Positions 1-8,900 of a stretch of 23,627 nucleotides of DNA are shown here, one piece after another. Where the stretch lies: assembly GCA_964560875.1 (NCBI GenBank), contig CAZLMW010000119.1, positions 1 through 23,627 on the forward strand, given 5' to 3'. Under the pieces are notes generated by a model that saw only the letters and a program-made list of their open reading frames with translations, was not told where the DNA came from and did no database searches. The DNA is from CAZLMW01 sp964560875 (GTDB lineage Bacteria > Myxococcota_A > UBA9042). Position 1 is the first letter of the stretch; each line of letters starts with the position of its first letter. Made by a program: the position numbers and the translations under genes.

Positions 1-1235
1 GGGGGCAGCGTGTAGGGAAAGTGTGTGACCTGGAAGTTCAGGTAGCTGACATGCGGACCAGGATGGGCCTTTCGCCAGCGCTTCCACTCGTTGACGACGA
101 ACCTCTCGGGGACGGCGGTGTCGTGGCCGCGGCCCTTGGTGGGGGCGTTTGGCCAGTCCGGGGCGTGCTTGAAGAAGTCGACGCCGTCCGTTCGCATGAA
201 CCGCTCCATGCTGCCCCAACGCTCGTTGTGCGTGGACACGAATGAAGTCGCGTATCCGAGCGGCTTCAGGACATCCCAGATGGGAGTTCGCGGGTCGCCT
301 CGGTCGAAAAAATCGTGGCCTCGGTACTTGCGCGGGTGAAGCCCGGCGACCAGCGATGTCTGCGCGTAGTCCGAGTGTGCTGAAGCGGTGTATGCCCGCG
401 TGAAGACCACCGAACGCGCCGCGAGGGCGTCGATATTGGGTGTGACGCCGTCGGGCCCGCCTCCGATTCCCAGGTGTTGGTGGCGCACGCCGTCGATCAT
501 GATGATGACGACGTTCAACTTGTCAGCGATCGCGTCGGGTGCCGGCCAGCCGTGGATCTTCTCCCCGGCGAGTTTGTCGTCCGCCAGGTCGGGCCGCGGC
601 CAGTGAACGAAGGCGTCGCGCGAAGGCATCGTGTCGGTGATCCAGACAACCTCTGGCAGATAGTTCTGGGCAAACACGGCGGTTCGCGGGCCGGCGATCA
701 GCAGCGTGAAGAATGCGACGGCGGCGATGCCACCTGGGGCCAGGGTCGCGAGCCACGAACCCTCTTCCGTGTCCGATTCGCGTCGCCGCCCGCCCCCGTG
801 CGTGCGCCAGGCGAGCAGCGCGATGAGACCAACGCTGCCAACAGCGACGACCGCGGCGATCGGGTCCTGCCACGGCCGGTAGCGAACGAAGTACGCGAGG
901 TCGGTGCCGCGCAGGTGCTGACCGACGAGCGCGAGCTTGACGACGGAGAGGATCGGGATCAGCGGGACCGCCACCCACAGAAACGCCCGGCCCACGGCAC
1001 CGATGCGCGACGTTGCGGGCAGCGCGGCCAGCAGCAGCTCAGTGACGACGGCTACAGCGGATGCCGCGAGGACAGCCCAGGCGAGCGTCGCAACGCAGCC
1101 GACGAACAGCTCGATGTGCGTGAAGGGCTTGCCGAACGTGACACGCGGGCACGTCAGCGCGACGGCACCGACGTAGATGAGCCACGGGATGAACGCTCCG
1201 GGGAGGACGCGACGGACACGCGTGAACGCTGGCAT
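1..1235 (-). CDS. Membrane-anchored alkaline-phosphatase-superfamily enzyme (sulfatase/LtaS-like), C-terminus cut by window edge
   Basis: 411 codons are visible, read from the ATG at 1235; the C-terminal end lies beyond position 1. Residues 10-190 hold several hydrophobic stretches, so the N-terminus is an integral-membrane region as in LtaS and Pgp-type transferases. The catalytic domain starts near residue 240 with the metal-binding strand VVIIMIDGVR (Asp248). It continues through a segment in the sulfatase active-site position, AYTASAHSDYAQTSL. There Ser288 takes the place of the sulfatase Cys/Ser, but the following Pro and Arg of the C/S-x-P-S-R motif are absent. By family knowledge it acts on phosphate- or sulfate-ester head groups outside the membrane; the substrate cannot be told. 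It is the last visible gene of a four-gene leftward cluster, 9 bases after the lipoprotein stop. The ribosome site is weak, so translational coupling is likely. Confidence 0.8.
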   Translation of the reverse strand, partial: MPAFTRVRRVLPGAFIPWLIYVGAVALTCPRVTFGKPFTHIELFVGCVATLAWAVLAASAVAVVTELLLAALPATSRIGAVGRAFLWVAVPLIPILSVVKLALVGQHLRGTDLAYFVRYRPWQDPIAAVVAVGSVGLIALLAWRTHGGGRRRESDTEEGSWLATLAPGGIAAVAFFTLLIAGPRTAVFAQNYLPEVVWITDTMPSRDAFVHWPRPDLADDKLAGEKIHGWPAPDAIADKLNVVIIMIDGVRHQHLGIGGGPDGVTPNIDALAARSVVFTRAYTASAHSDYAQTSLVAGLHPRKYRGHDFFDRGDPRTPIWDVLKPLGYATSFVSTHNERWGSMERFMRTDGVDFFKHAPDWPNAPTKGRGHDTAVPERFVVNEWKRWRKAHPGPHVSYLNFQVTHFPYTLP

Positions 1236-1244
1236 CGCCGCTGG

Positions 1245-2204
1245 CTAGTTCTTGGTCACGCCATCCCAGATGCGCAACAACACCTGCGATTTGCCCCAGT
1301 TCTTGGTGCCTTGTTGCAGCACCTGTACGCGCAGGTCGAGCCACTTGCCGCAGAACTGCCCCGCCATGCCGACAGTCGTGTTGGCGAAGATGGTCGGCAG
1401 GCCCGGCGCGAGCGTCGTCTTGTAGACGTATGTGTTGGGGAGCTTCGGATCCTGGGTCGCGTAGTACGTGGGCAGCGCGCCGAACGCCTTGGCCTCACAG
1501 TCCATGAGCCCCCGTGCGAGCACCTCGAGCTTGACCTGTTTGGATGTTGCGCCGGGCACCGTGACTCGAAAAGCGGTCCAGACGTGGAATCCCGGCTGCG
1601 CCCCCGGGCGAATCGGGATGAAATCGCCGTTCTTGTACGGCACGAACTCGTGCTTGTCATCGAGCACGCCCGGCTCGACCGTCAACGTCGGTTTGCCGTA
1701 ATCGGTCCCGGGCAGCCCGATGAAGGGTTTGTCGAACGATGGGCACGTCGTCTTGCCCTTGGGAACGTCGAGGATCTTGGCACCTGGAGCCGGCGGGCCT
1801 CCGACAAAACACGCCGTGGCCTCGCCACCGGCATCGACGGACCCGGCGTCCGCGGCACCGGAATCGCCCTGCCCTGCGTCGCCGTTGGTGCCGCCATCGA
1901 CATGCGTGTCGGCTGGCTGCGCATCGGAGGGGCCTGCGTCGGCCGTTGCCGTGTCGGTCGCTGTGGCGGTGTCGGCGTTGCTCGATGGGGCGGTGTCGGC
2001 GTTGCTCGATGGGGCGGTGTCGGCGTTGCGCGATGAGCCCGTGTCGCCGCTCGCCCCTGCGTCCACAGCCGATGACGTATCGTTGTCGCTACCCGAGTCC
2101 GCTTCCGTGTCGCTGACACCGGCGTCTTTCTTGATCGGATCGCGATGCGGCGACGCGCAGGCCGTCGCGCAGAGGAGCCCGAGCGCGAGCCACGTGATAC
2201 GCAC
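1245..2204 (-). CDS. Lipoprotein with Asp/Ser/Thr/Ala-rich stalk and unknown C-terminal domain
   Basis: 319 residues if started at the GTG at 2204. That start lies 5 bases after the thioredoxin stop, has GGCGAGG upstream, and puts a short lipoprotein signal (MRITWLALGLLCATAC, lipidated Cys16) at the N-terminus. A longer reading from 2279 would add a charged leader that hides the signal. Residues from about 18 to 130 are a low-complexity stalk containing imperfect SSNADTAP repeats, encoded by a 24-base tandem repeat. The C-terminal 190 residues look like a compact domain rich in beta structure, with three or four Cys and no family I recognise. It is probably an exported surface or periplasmic lipoprotein. 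The surrounding genes suggest an envelope role but no specific function is visible. Confidence 0.75.
   Translation of the reverse strand: MRITWLALGLLCATACASPHRDPIKKDAGVSDTEADSGSDNDTSSAVDAGASGDTGSSRNADTAPSSNADTAPSSNADTATATDTATADAGPSDAQPADTHVDGGTNGDAGQGDSGAADAGSVDAGGEATACFVGGPPAPGAKILDVPKGKTTCPSFDKPFIGLPGTDYGKPTLTVEPGVLDDKHEFVPYKNGDFIPIRPGAQPGFHVWTAFRVTVPGATSKQVKLEVLARGLMDCEAKAFGALPTYYATQDPKLPNTYVYKTTLAPGLPTIFANTTVGMAGQFCGKWLDLRVQVLQQGTKNWGKSQVLLRIWDGVTKN
1971..2042 (-). repeat. 24-base tandem repeat in lipoprotein stalk (3 copies, third degenerate)
   Basis: Copies lie at 1971-1994, 1995-2018 and 2019-2042. The first two are identical and the third differs at a few positions. The unit is 24 bases, so gain or loss of copies would keep the reading frame and only change the stalk length of the lipoprotein on the minus strand. 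Confidence 0.9.
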
Positions 2205-2209
2205 GGTTT

Positions 2210-2965
2210 TCAGAGCCTCGCCGCCGCGGTGATGAAGTCGCGCACGGCCGCGTCGTCCAGCTTGCCGCGGTGATGCCAACGGATCCGACCTTCGTTATCG
2301 GTGAGCAGGAAAAACGGCAGCCCCAGCCCCATCTTCTGAACCATCGAGCGCGGCAGCATCTGCATATGCCCGTCCTTGACGAACCAGAACGGATACAGCC
2401 ACTTGCCGGCCTTCGGGCTCGCTTGGGCCTTCTTCAGGTCGTCGATGAGAACGCTGACGAGATCCACGTGGTACGGGCGCAGCTGTTTTTGAAGCACGCG
2501 CAGGTGGTGAAGCTCCTCTTTGGACGTGCACGGCTTGCACCAGGTCGCCCAGTAGCCGAACAGCCCGCCGCGAAAGCCTGCGATGTGTCTGCGGAGCGAC
2601 GTTTTCTTGCCGCGCTCTCCGACGCCCACCACGCGAACACCGCTGGGAAGCTCGAGGTCGCCGCTCGACCGCTTCACGCGCCCACCCCGGAACGGCTTGG
2701 CAAAGGTCCGCTGTTCGAACGGTACGAGGCGTTTCTTGAGGCCGGCGATGTCCGACTTGAGCCGTTTCACCGTTGCCTGCAGCTTGGAGACACGGGCGCG
2801 CTCCTTGTTCAAATCCGCGCGCAGCCGGGCGAGATCGCGCTGATGCCGCTCGTTGGCGGAGGCATCCCCGCAACCGTGCATCGAAAGCGCTGTGACGGCC
2901 GCGACGATGATGACGCTGACGACGTCGGCGAGGAGGCGGGTCGACCGCTGCTTGGGGTGGGCCAT
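2210..2965 (-). CDS. Membrane-anchored TlpA/thioredoxin-like protein
   Basis: 251 residues. The N-terminus carries a single hydrophobic anchor (about residues 11-29) with Cys32 just after it. The lipobox (S-M-H-G-C) is poor, so a transmembrane anchor is more likely than lipidation. Residues 40-85 are charged with a heptad-like pattern, a probable coiled coil. The thioredoxin fold follows: the redox motif WATWCKPC (Cys143, Cys146) is preceded by a strand and followed by helix and strand elements. The cis-proline is Pro217 in GLGLPFFLLTD. Family members reduce or exchange disulfides outside the cytoplasm. The gene starts 5 bases after the OmpA-domain gene stop and ends 5 bases before the next start, so it is co-transcribed with Cys-containing exported proteins that could be its clients. 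Confidence 0.85.
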   Translation of the reverse strand: MAHPKQRSTRLLADVVSVIIVAAVTALSMHGCGDASANERHQRDLARLRADLNKERARVSKLQATVKRLKSDIAGLKKRLVPFEQRTFAKPFRGGRVKRSSGDLELPSGVRVVGVGERGKKTSLRRHIAGFRGGLFGYWATWCKPCTSKEELHHLRVLQKQLRPYHVDLVSVLIDDLKKAQASPKAGKWLYPFWFVKDGHMQMLPRSMVQKMGLGLPFFLLTDNEGRIRWHHRGKLDDAAVRDFITAAARL

Positions 2966-2970
2966 GCGGA

Positions 2971-3795
2971 CTACTTGGCCTTCTTATCGAAGCAGGGATA
3001 CGCGAAGAGGAGCGCGCTACGGTTTGCCTGCTTGACCGACATCCTGCGCTTGGTCAGGCGTTCGGCGTCCAGTCCTGTCAGGTACATCTTCGCGTGACCG
3101 TACGTGATGTAGCCCACGCGGTTGGTGTCGATCCCGAGCTGGTCGACGATGTGCTTGCGGGTGTTCTCGGCGCGATCGAGCGCGAGCTTGAGGTTTTTGC
3201 GCCACGACCCGTCCTTGGAAGCGCGCCCGACGATGATGACGTAGCCGCCCTGGTCGGCGCCGATCGTCTCGACGAACTGCTGAATCTGGCGGCGGTCGCG
3301 GCGGTCGAGCTTGGTGCGGGACGCGCCGAACGTGACAAGGGAGTGCGGAAGGCGCTGCACCAGCGTCATGTACTGGGCGCGCGTGATGAGGTTGGCCTCA
3401 TCGACCTGTTTGCACTGGCCCTGGTGGCACGCGTTGACGACGGCGTCGACGTGTTTGGTGAACTCGGCGTCGGCGCAGAACGCCTTGCGCGCGTATTCGG
3501 CGGCCGTTTGCGGCTGGCAGACGGTGTGATCGGCGTGGTCGGCGCAAATGACCTGGAGGCGGCGCCGCAGCTCGTCGACGTTGTTGCGCATCGCGCCGAG
3601 TTTCAGCGTGGCGTCCATCAGCTGCTGCGTCTTCTTCTCGTACTTGACCACCGAGATCATCCCGGGCGGCGGAGCCTCGGGTTTCTTTTCCTCGATGACG
3701 GTGCCGCTCGAGCAGCCACCCGCGAACAACGCGACGGTAGCCACCCAGAGCGCCGTGGTTGCGAAGGAGCGCGTGGGGTTCAGGGGCCGGGTCAT
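2971..3795 (-). CDS. OmpA-domain lipoprotein
   Basis: 274 residues from the ATG at 3795, chosen because GAGG sits 5 bases upstream and the lipoprotein signal (ALFAGGC, Cys28) is then correctly placed. An upstream reading to 4116 would overlap pssA on the other strand. Residues 30-150 are a helical, charged region with six further Cys. Residues 150-267 form an OmpA-like peptidoglycan-binding domain: the strand LVTFGASRTKLD, then VIIVGRASKDGS, then NLKLALDRAENTRKHI (conserved Asn and Arg208), then a closing G-x-I-T-Y-G-H strand. The usual Asp of the G-H-T-D motif is Ser in this copy, a variant known in some OmpA-like families. It probably tethers the outer membrane to the wall. It is the first gene of the leftward cluster. 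Confidence 0.85.
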   Translation of the reverse strand: MTRPLNPTRSFATTALWVATVALFAGGCSSGTVIEEKKPEAPPPGMISVVKYEKKTQQLMDATLKLGAMRNNVDELRRRLQVICADHADHTVCQPQTAAEYARKAFCADAEFTKHVDAVVNACHQGQCKQVDEANLITRAQYMTLVQRLPHSLVTFGASRTKLDRRDRRQIQQFVETIGADQGGYVIIVGRASKDGSWRKNLKLALDRAENTRKHIVDQLGIDTNRVGYITYGHAKMYLTGLDAERLTKRRMSVKQANRSALLFAYPCFDKKAK

Positions 3796-3921
3796 GATCA
3801 CCTCGTGAGCGGCGCCACGGTACCAGAGACAGGGCGGACGGTAAAAACGCTCCTCGACGCGATTCCGGGTCCTTGTAAAGGGGGGAATGCAGGCCGCTGC
3901 GTCCTGTGGCATCGTCGGCCC
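3796..3921. promoter_or_regulatory. Divergent intergenic region between envelope cluster and pssA
   Basis: 126 bases separate the start codons of two divergent genes, so promoters for both directions must lie here or within the genes. I see a clear ribosome site only for the minus-strand gene. A G-run at 3880-3885 is too far from the pssA ATG to serve it. No convincing -35/-10 pair is visible. Confidence 0.4.
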
Positions 3922-4656
3922 ATGACGACGCGGACGCCGCCGATCTACATGTACGCGCTGCCCAATCTCATCACCCTCTCGGCGATGGGCTGTGGTCTGA
4001 CCGCGGTGACGATCGCCAACGATGGTGGTCGCTTCGGAACGGCCGCGATCTTTGTGATGGTTGCCGCGTTCCTCGACCTCCTCGACGGTCGCATCGCGCG
4101 CATGACGGGCACGCAAAGCGAGTTCGGCGTCCAGCTCGATTCTCTGTCCGACGCGATCTCATTTGGCGCCGCGCCCGCGCTGATGATGTACACGTTCGCG
4201 CTCAGCGAGTTCGGCACCATCGGGCTTGTCGTCACGGCGACCTACACCGGTTGCGCGATTGTCCGGTTGGCGCGCTTCAACCTCAAGGCCGGCCAAAAAG
4301 AAGGCCCGGGCCGCTTCATGATGGGGCTGTCCGTTCCCGCGTCCGCGGCGATCCTGGTGGCTCTCGTCGGCATTGACGCCACGACGGACGTGCAGTTGTC
4401 GGGATCCGCGGCGCCTCATGCGCTCACGGCCACGATGCTCTGTCTCGGCGCGCTGATGGTGTCGACCGTACCTTTTCGATCCTACAAGGACCTCTCGATG
4501 AATGCGGCGACCATCGCCACCTTCGTGGTTCTGCTGGCGGTCTTCATCGGCGTCTCAGTCGTGTGGTCCCCGGCGATCGCCCTCGGCGGCGCCATGGCGA
4601 TTTATGTGGCGCAGGGATTCGTCGAAGTTGGACGCCGTCTCCTGTCCAAGTCCTAA
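3922..4656 (+). CDS. pssA: CDP-diacylglycerol-serine O-phosphatidyltransferase (phosphatidylserine synthase)
   Basis: 244 residues from the ATG at 3922. It is a multi-pass membrane enzyme that moves a phosphatidyl group from CDP-diacylglycerol to L-serine, the committed step towards phosphatidylethanolamine. The complete CDP-alcohol phosphatidyltransferase signature D-x2-D-G-x2-A-R-x8-G-x3-D-x3-D is present, using Asp52, Asp55, Gly56, Ala59, Arg60, Gly69, Asp73 and Asp77. The N-terminal ALPNLITLSAMGCGL is characteristic of the bacterial type II PssA branch, and the length fits. Five to six hydrophobic helices follow. The longer in-frame reading from 3094 lies antisense to the OmpA-domain gene and is spurious. 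It is transcribed alone, divergently from the envelope cluster. A related CDP-alcohol transferase such as PgsA is a less likely alternative. Confidence 0.88.
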   Translation: MTTRTPPIYMYALPNLITLSAMGCGLTAVTIANDGGRFGTAAIFVMVAAFLDLLDGRIARMTGTQSEFGVQLDSLSDAISFGAAPALMMYTFALSEFGTIGLVVTATYTGCAIVRLARFNLKAGQKEGPGRFMMGLSVPASAAILVALVGIDATTDVQLSGSAAPHALTATMLCLGALMVSTVPFRSYKDLSMNAATIATFVVLLAVFIGVSVVWSPAIALGGAMAIYVAQGFVEVGRRLLSKS

Positions 4657-4778
4657 ATGATTCTTACTATGTAGCGGCGACGAGCGCGATCTCCGTTGGC
4701 GGGCGGAACCGCACCGGTGAATCGCCTCGGAGGCCGTCGCGTTCGCACTGTCACGCGCCTTGTCGCCGCGTTCTCCCC

Positions 4779-4806
4779 TTGATCGCACGGGCCAAGTCCC
4801 TATATG
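4779..4806 (+). promoter_or_regulatory. Possible sigma-70-like promoter
   Basis: TTGATC at 4779-4784 and TATATG at 4801-4806 are 16 bases apart, upstream of the gene starting at 4846. Each matches four of six consensus positions. It is the AT-richest spot of the 189-base gap 4657-4845, which otherwise shows nothing I recognise. Weak evidence. Confidence 0.25.
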
Positions 4807-4845
4807 TAGTGCCTCTTCGCTAGCCGAAACACCCAACCCATCATC

Positions 4846-5766
4846 ATGATCACGACCAAAAAACCAGTCAGCTCCCTATTGTTGATGACCTTCGTTAGCG
4901 CCTGCTGCGTCACTGCCGGGGTCATCGGTTCCGCAGATGCGAACGTTCTCGAGCAGGCCCCTGAGGAGCAGAAGGCCCTCAAGCGTTGCATCCAACTGCA
5001 AAAACTCGGCGAGCTGCCGCCCAAGAAGATCGAACACCTCCAAAGCGACGGTGACGCTCGCGTCTGGCGCATCCAGGGCCAGCGGACCGAGTTCATCGCG
5101 TTCATCATGGGCCGCGGCGCGCGGGCTGCCTGCCAGGTCTACGCGACGGCCAAACCCGCCGCGAAGCTCACGACCGTCTTGATGCCCAACAAGGGCACGA
5201 TTCAAGCGGTCATCCTTCACGGCGAGGTCTGCAACGCCGATGACGGCTGCGCGGCTGCCCTCGTCTACCGCGAACGCAACGGCAGCGTCATCTCCGCGAT
5301 GCGCACCGACGGCTGCACCGTCGGCGAGAAGCTGTCGAAGATCCGCCTCTTCCCGGGCAACCACCGCAGCATGTTGCGACGTTGCCGCCACGCCTACGGC
5401 GAAAAGAACTACGAGTACGAAGAGGTGCAGCAGATCATCCACCACGACGGCAAACAGGCGGCGATCATCGGCGAATTCGACGTCGGTCAGTCGCGCATCG
5501 TGCGCACACCTCGCGGCAAGAAGATCCAGGTCTGCGTGACGCCGGCGCCAGGCTCTGTCAAGCCCGGTGGTTGGGGCCCTTCGCCAAAGATCAAGGTGCG
5601 CCTGCCGACCGACGACCCCAAGAAGGTCGAATTCTCGGTGTGGTCTTGGAGCATCAAGGAGCGCCAGTTCGTCAAGGGGACGGCGTCGGTCAAGCCCTTC
5701 AACATCAAGCCCAAGTGCCACCAAGAGGCGGCGCCCAAGCCTGCGCCAAAGCCGAAAAAGAAGTAG
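4846..5766 (+). CDS. Secreted Cys-containing protein of unknown family
   Basis: 306 residues. The N-terminus is a signal peptide (two Lys, a hydrophobic core near residues 8-28, and a probable signal peptidase I site after GSADA). The mature part holds eight Cys, an even number that fits disulfide pairing in the periplasm or outside the cell. A C-terminal tail of Pro-Lys-Ala repeats (from about residue 290) ends in three Lys and may bind polyanions or wall polymers. The middle alternates short beta-like strands. No domain is recognised. There is no Shine-Dalgarno sequence in front of the ATG, so initiation may be weak or unusual. It has neighbours on the same strand but gaps of 189 and 225 bases suggest it stands alone. 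Confidence 0.75.
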   Translation: MITTKKPVSSLLLMTFVSACCVTAGVIGSADANVLEQAPEEQKALKRCIQLQKLGELPPKKIEHLQSDGDARVWRIQGQRTEFIAFIMGRGARAACQVYATAKPAAKLTTVLMPNKGTIQAVILHGEVCNADDGCAAALVYRERNGSVISAMRTDGCTVGEKLSKIRLFPGNHRSMLRRCRHAYGEKNYEYEEVQQIIHHDGKQAAIIGEFDVGQSRIVRTPRGKKIQVCVTPAPGSVKPGGWGPSPKIKVRLPTDDPKKVEFSVWSWSIKERQFVKGTASVKPFNIKPKCHQEAAPKPAPKPKKK

Positions 5767-5991
5767 CGCGCCCCTCCTCGCGACGCACTTGCGGCAGTGG
5801 ATAAAGGGCCTGACGCCCACGCGCCGCTGAACCTCCGCAACGCCTCCGGCCACCGCGACGCATCCCATTGATCGGGAGACGCGACGGCGATCTGTGCGTG
5901 CGGGTCGAGACTCCGTCTGCTAGCCTCCGGGCCTCGTCCCCACCATCGGTCCCCCGCTGTCGCCCACACGCCGCACCCGCTGAGGTTCGTC

Positions 5992-8900
5992 ATGCATTGC
6001 ACCGTTTCGTTGCGCGGTAGTCGCGCCCTATCCATCGCCCCGCTGCGCTGGACGATCCCGCTCATTGTCCTGCTGGCAATCGGTTGCGGAGACGACACCA
6101 CAGACGACGGCAGCGGCGCCGCAGCCGACACGGGCACCGTCACGGGGGACACCGGGACCACAGCAAGCGACACGGGCGCTGGCGGGACGACCGATGCCGG
6201 GTCGACAGCCAACGACGCGGGAAGCGGCCAGCACGATACCGGCAGCACATCCCCGGACGCGGCCGGTGGCGGCTGCAAGACCAACAGCGAATGCGCCGGT
6301 GATCAGCACTGCAAGGCAGGAACGTGCACCAAGGACGTGTGCTCGGCGGCCGACAACAGCTGCGTCGATCTCGGCAAGGCGAAGCTCTGCAAGGCGGACG
6401 GATCCGGCTTCGACGAGACCCCGTGCAAGTCCGACGAGGTCTGTGACGCCGGAGCGTGCAAGAAGAAGATCTGCACCCCGGGCGCGACGGTCTGCAAGGA
6501 CGGCGGCGTGGCGACCTGCGGCAAGCGCGGCGTCGATTTCAGCGACAAGGTTGACTGCAAGAAGGCCGAAAAGTGCGTCGGCGGCGTCTGCGTCAGCGAC
6601 TCCTGCCAGGACGGTGACGCCAAGTGCGCGGACGGCGCGGCGTTCAACTGTGTCAAGGGCGGGTTCGAGAAGACCGAATGCAACAAGCCAGTTGGTGCCG
6701 ATCTCGGCGAAGTATGCGCGGTCAACGCTGGCAAAGCGGCGTGCGAAAAGGTCGTCTGCGACAAGGGCAAGCTGTACTGCGATGGCAGCAAGCTGCTCAA
6801 GTGCGACGCGAAAGGTACCAAGTCGATCGAGCTCAAGGACTGCGGCAAGGGCAACATCTGCGCGAGCGGCAAGTGCGTTCCGGACGTTTGCTCGGCCGGC
6901 AAGTCCCAGTGCGTGGGCAACTCCGTCGCGACGTGCAAAGCCGATGGCAAGAGCTGGAATATCAGCCACTGCCTGCCCACCGAAAAGTGCAAGGAAGACA
7001 AGGGTGCCGCCAAGTGCGAGTCCATCGCGTGTGTGCCGCTGGAAAACTTCTGCGAAGGCGCGGTCATCCACAAGTGCAACGGAACGGGCGATGGCAGCGT
7101 CGCAGCGACCGATTGCGCGACGTTGGGCAAGGGCTGCAAGGCCGGAAAGTGCGTCGACAAGGCCTGCAAGCCCGGCACGAAGACCTGCAAAATCGACGGG
7201 ACCGCGGTCCTCGTGTGCGCGGCCGATGGCTCGACCAAGGTGCCGATTCCGTGCGGTAAGGGGTTCGTCTGCAAGGGCGGCACGTGCGAGGCGGTGGTCT
7301 GCAACAAGGGCGAGCTGTCGTGCAAGGACAACAAGGCGTGGGGCTGCAACGCGAGCGGCACCGGCTTCAAGATGCTGCAGGACTGCGGCAAGGATAAGCT
7401 CTGCTTTGGCGGCGCGTGCCTCGATCCCGTCTGCAAGCCCGGCACAGCGCGGTGCGGCAAGTCCGGCCAGCGCGAGGTGTGCGTCAACAACGGCCTGAAT
7501 TGGCAGCTTTCCCCCTGCGGCGGCGTCCTCGTCTGCAAAACGGGCGCCTGCGTCAACAAGGTGTGCACGCCCAAGAAGGTCGCTTGCAGCGGCGAAAACG
7601 TCGTCAAGTGCAACGACCAGGGCACGGCGAACATCGTGGTTACCGACTGCGCCAAGGGCGGCAAGACCTGCTTGGCGGGCGCGTGTGTTCCCAAGTCATG
7701 CAAAGCCGGAGCGACCACATGCAACGGCGACAAGCTCGCGGTCTGCAAGCCCGACGGCAGCGGCTGGGCGAGCAAGACTTGCCCCCTCGGCGCCATCTGC
7801 GAGAGCGGCACATGCAAACCCGTCGTGTGCACCAAGGGGCTCGATTACTGCAACAAAGGCCGCCACTTCCAGTGCAACGGCAAGGGCACGGCGGAGAAGC
7901 TCGTCGAAGACTGCGATAAGGCCGGCAAGGTCTGCCTCAAGGACAAGTGCGTCGCCAAGCTGTGCTCCGCCGGGCAGGTCAAGTGCCAGGGCGGCCAGGT
8001 CGCCACTTGCCATACCAGCGGCTTGAGCTGGACCTTGCAATCGTGCGTGCCCGGCAAGGCCTGTCACCTCGGCTACTGCGTGCCGCTGGTCTGTTCACCC
8101 GCGACGGTGGCTTGCGGCGGCGACAAGGTGCAGAAGTGCAACAACACGGGGACCGGCGGCACGATCCTCGAAGACTGCGGCAAGAAGGGCCTGTTTTGCA
8201 TCGCGGGCAAGTGCGTCAAGGCCAAGTGCCAGCCAGGTCACCGCAAGTGCAACGGCGACAAGCTCTCGACCTGCGCGGCCAACGGCACCGGCTACGTCGA
8301 CTCGGTGTGCGCCGACGGCAACGGCTGCACCACCGACTCGTGCTCGAAGGGCTCGTGCGTGTTCAGCAAGCCCAATCCCTGCGAAGACAACGAGCCCTGC
8401 ACCAAGGACTCCTGCGACGCCAAGACCGGCAAATGTGGCCACCTGCCGCTGACCGGCAAGTGCGATGACGGCAGCAAGTGCACCGGAGATGGCGCGTGCG
8501 ACGGCGGCAAATGCGTCCTGAGCAAGACCTGGCTGGCCGACCACGTCGCGGGCAGCGGTTCCTACGGCAGCACGGACGGCCCTGTGAAGAGCGCGCGCTT
8601 CAGCTCCCTGCGCGGCGCCGCCGAACACCAGGGCATCATGTACATCGCCGACGTCTACAACTACCGGATTCGCAGGATCGCCGGTGGCAAGGTCACAACG
8701 CTCGCCGGCAGCAGCAGCGGCTACGCCAACGGCAAGGGCCCGCTCGCGAAATTCCGCACACCCTGGGATCTCGCGGTCGCCTCGAACGGCACCTTGATCG
8801 TCGCTGACTCGAGCAATCACCGCCTGCGCCTTGTCGACTCGGCCGGCAACGTGTCCGATTTCGCGGGTAGCGGCAGCTATGGCTACACCGACGGGCCCGC

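Noticed and set aside
1..1235. True formylglycine-dependent sulfatase
   Set aside because: The C/S-x-P-S-R activation motif is not preserved; only the superfamily call is supported.
474..2036. Long plus-strand open frame of 520 codons
   Set aside because: It lies antisense to the sulfatase-like and lipoprotein genes, is Arg/Gly/Asp-biased, and has no recognisable motif; typical shadow frame in GC-rich coding DNA.
3094..3921. N-terminal extension of the pssA frame
   Set aside because: It is antisense to the OmpA-domain gene; the PssA homology begins just after the ATG at 3922.
5767..5991. Search for a promoter or terminator in the 225-base gap before the giant lipoprotein
   Set aside because: Only a 4-base GGGC/GCCC hairpin and no promoter-like pair were found; nothing beyond the ribosome site just before 5992 is supportable.
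6303..7835. 510-codon minus-strand frame opposite the giant lipoprotein
   Set aside because: Repeat-like His/Pro/Leu/Ser composition mirrors the Cys-rich repeats on the other strand; no domain, no ribosome site.
6343..8310. Regularly repeated DNA considered as a CRISPR or satellite array
   Set aside because: The repeats are protein-level with diverged bases, in one open frame and with no constant-length spacers.
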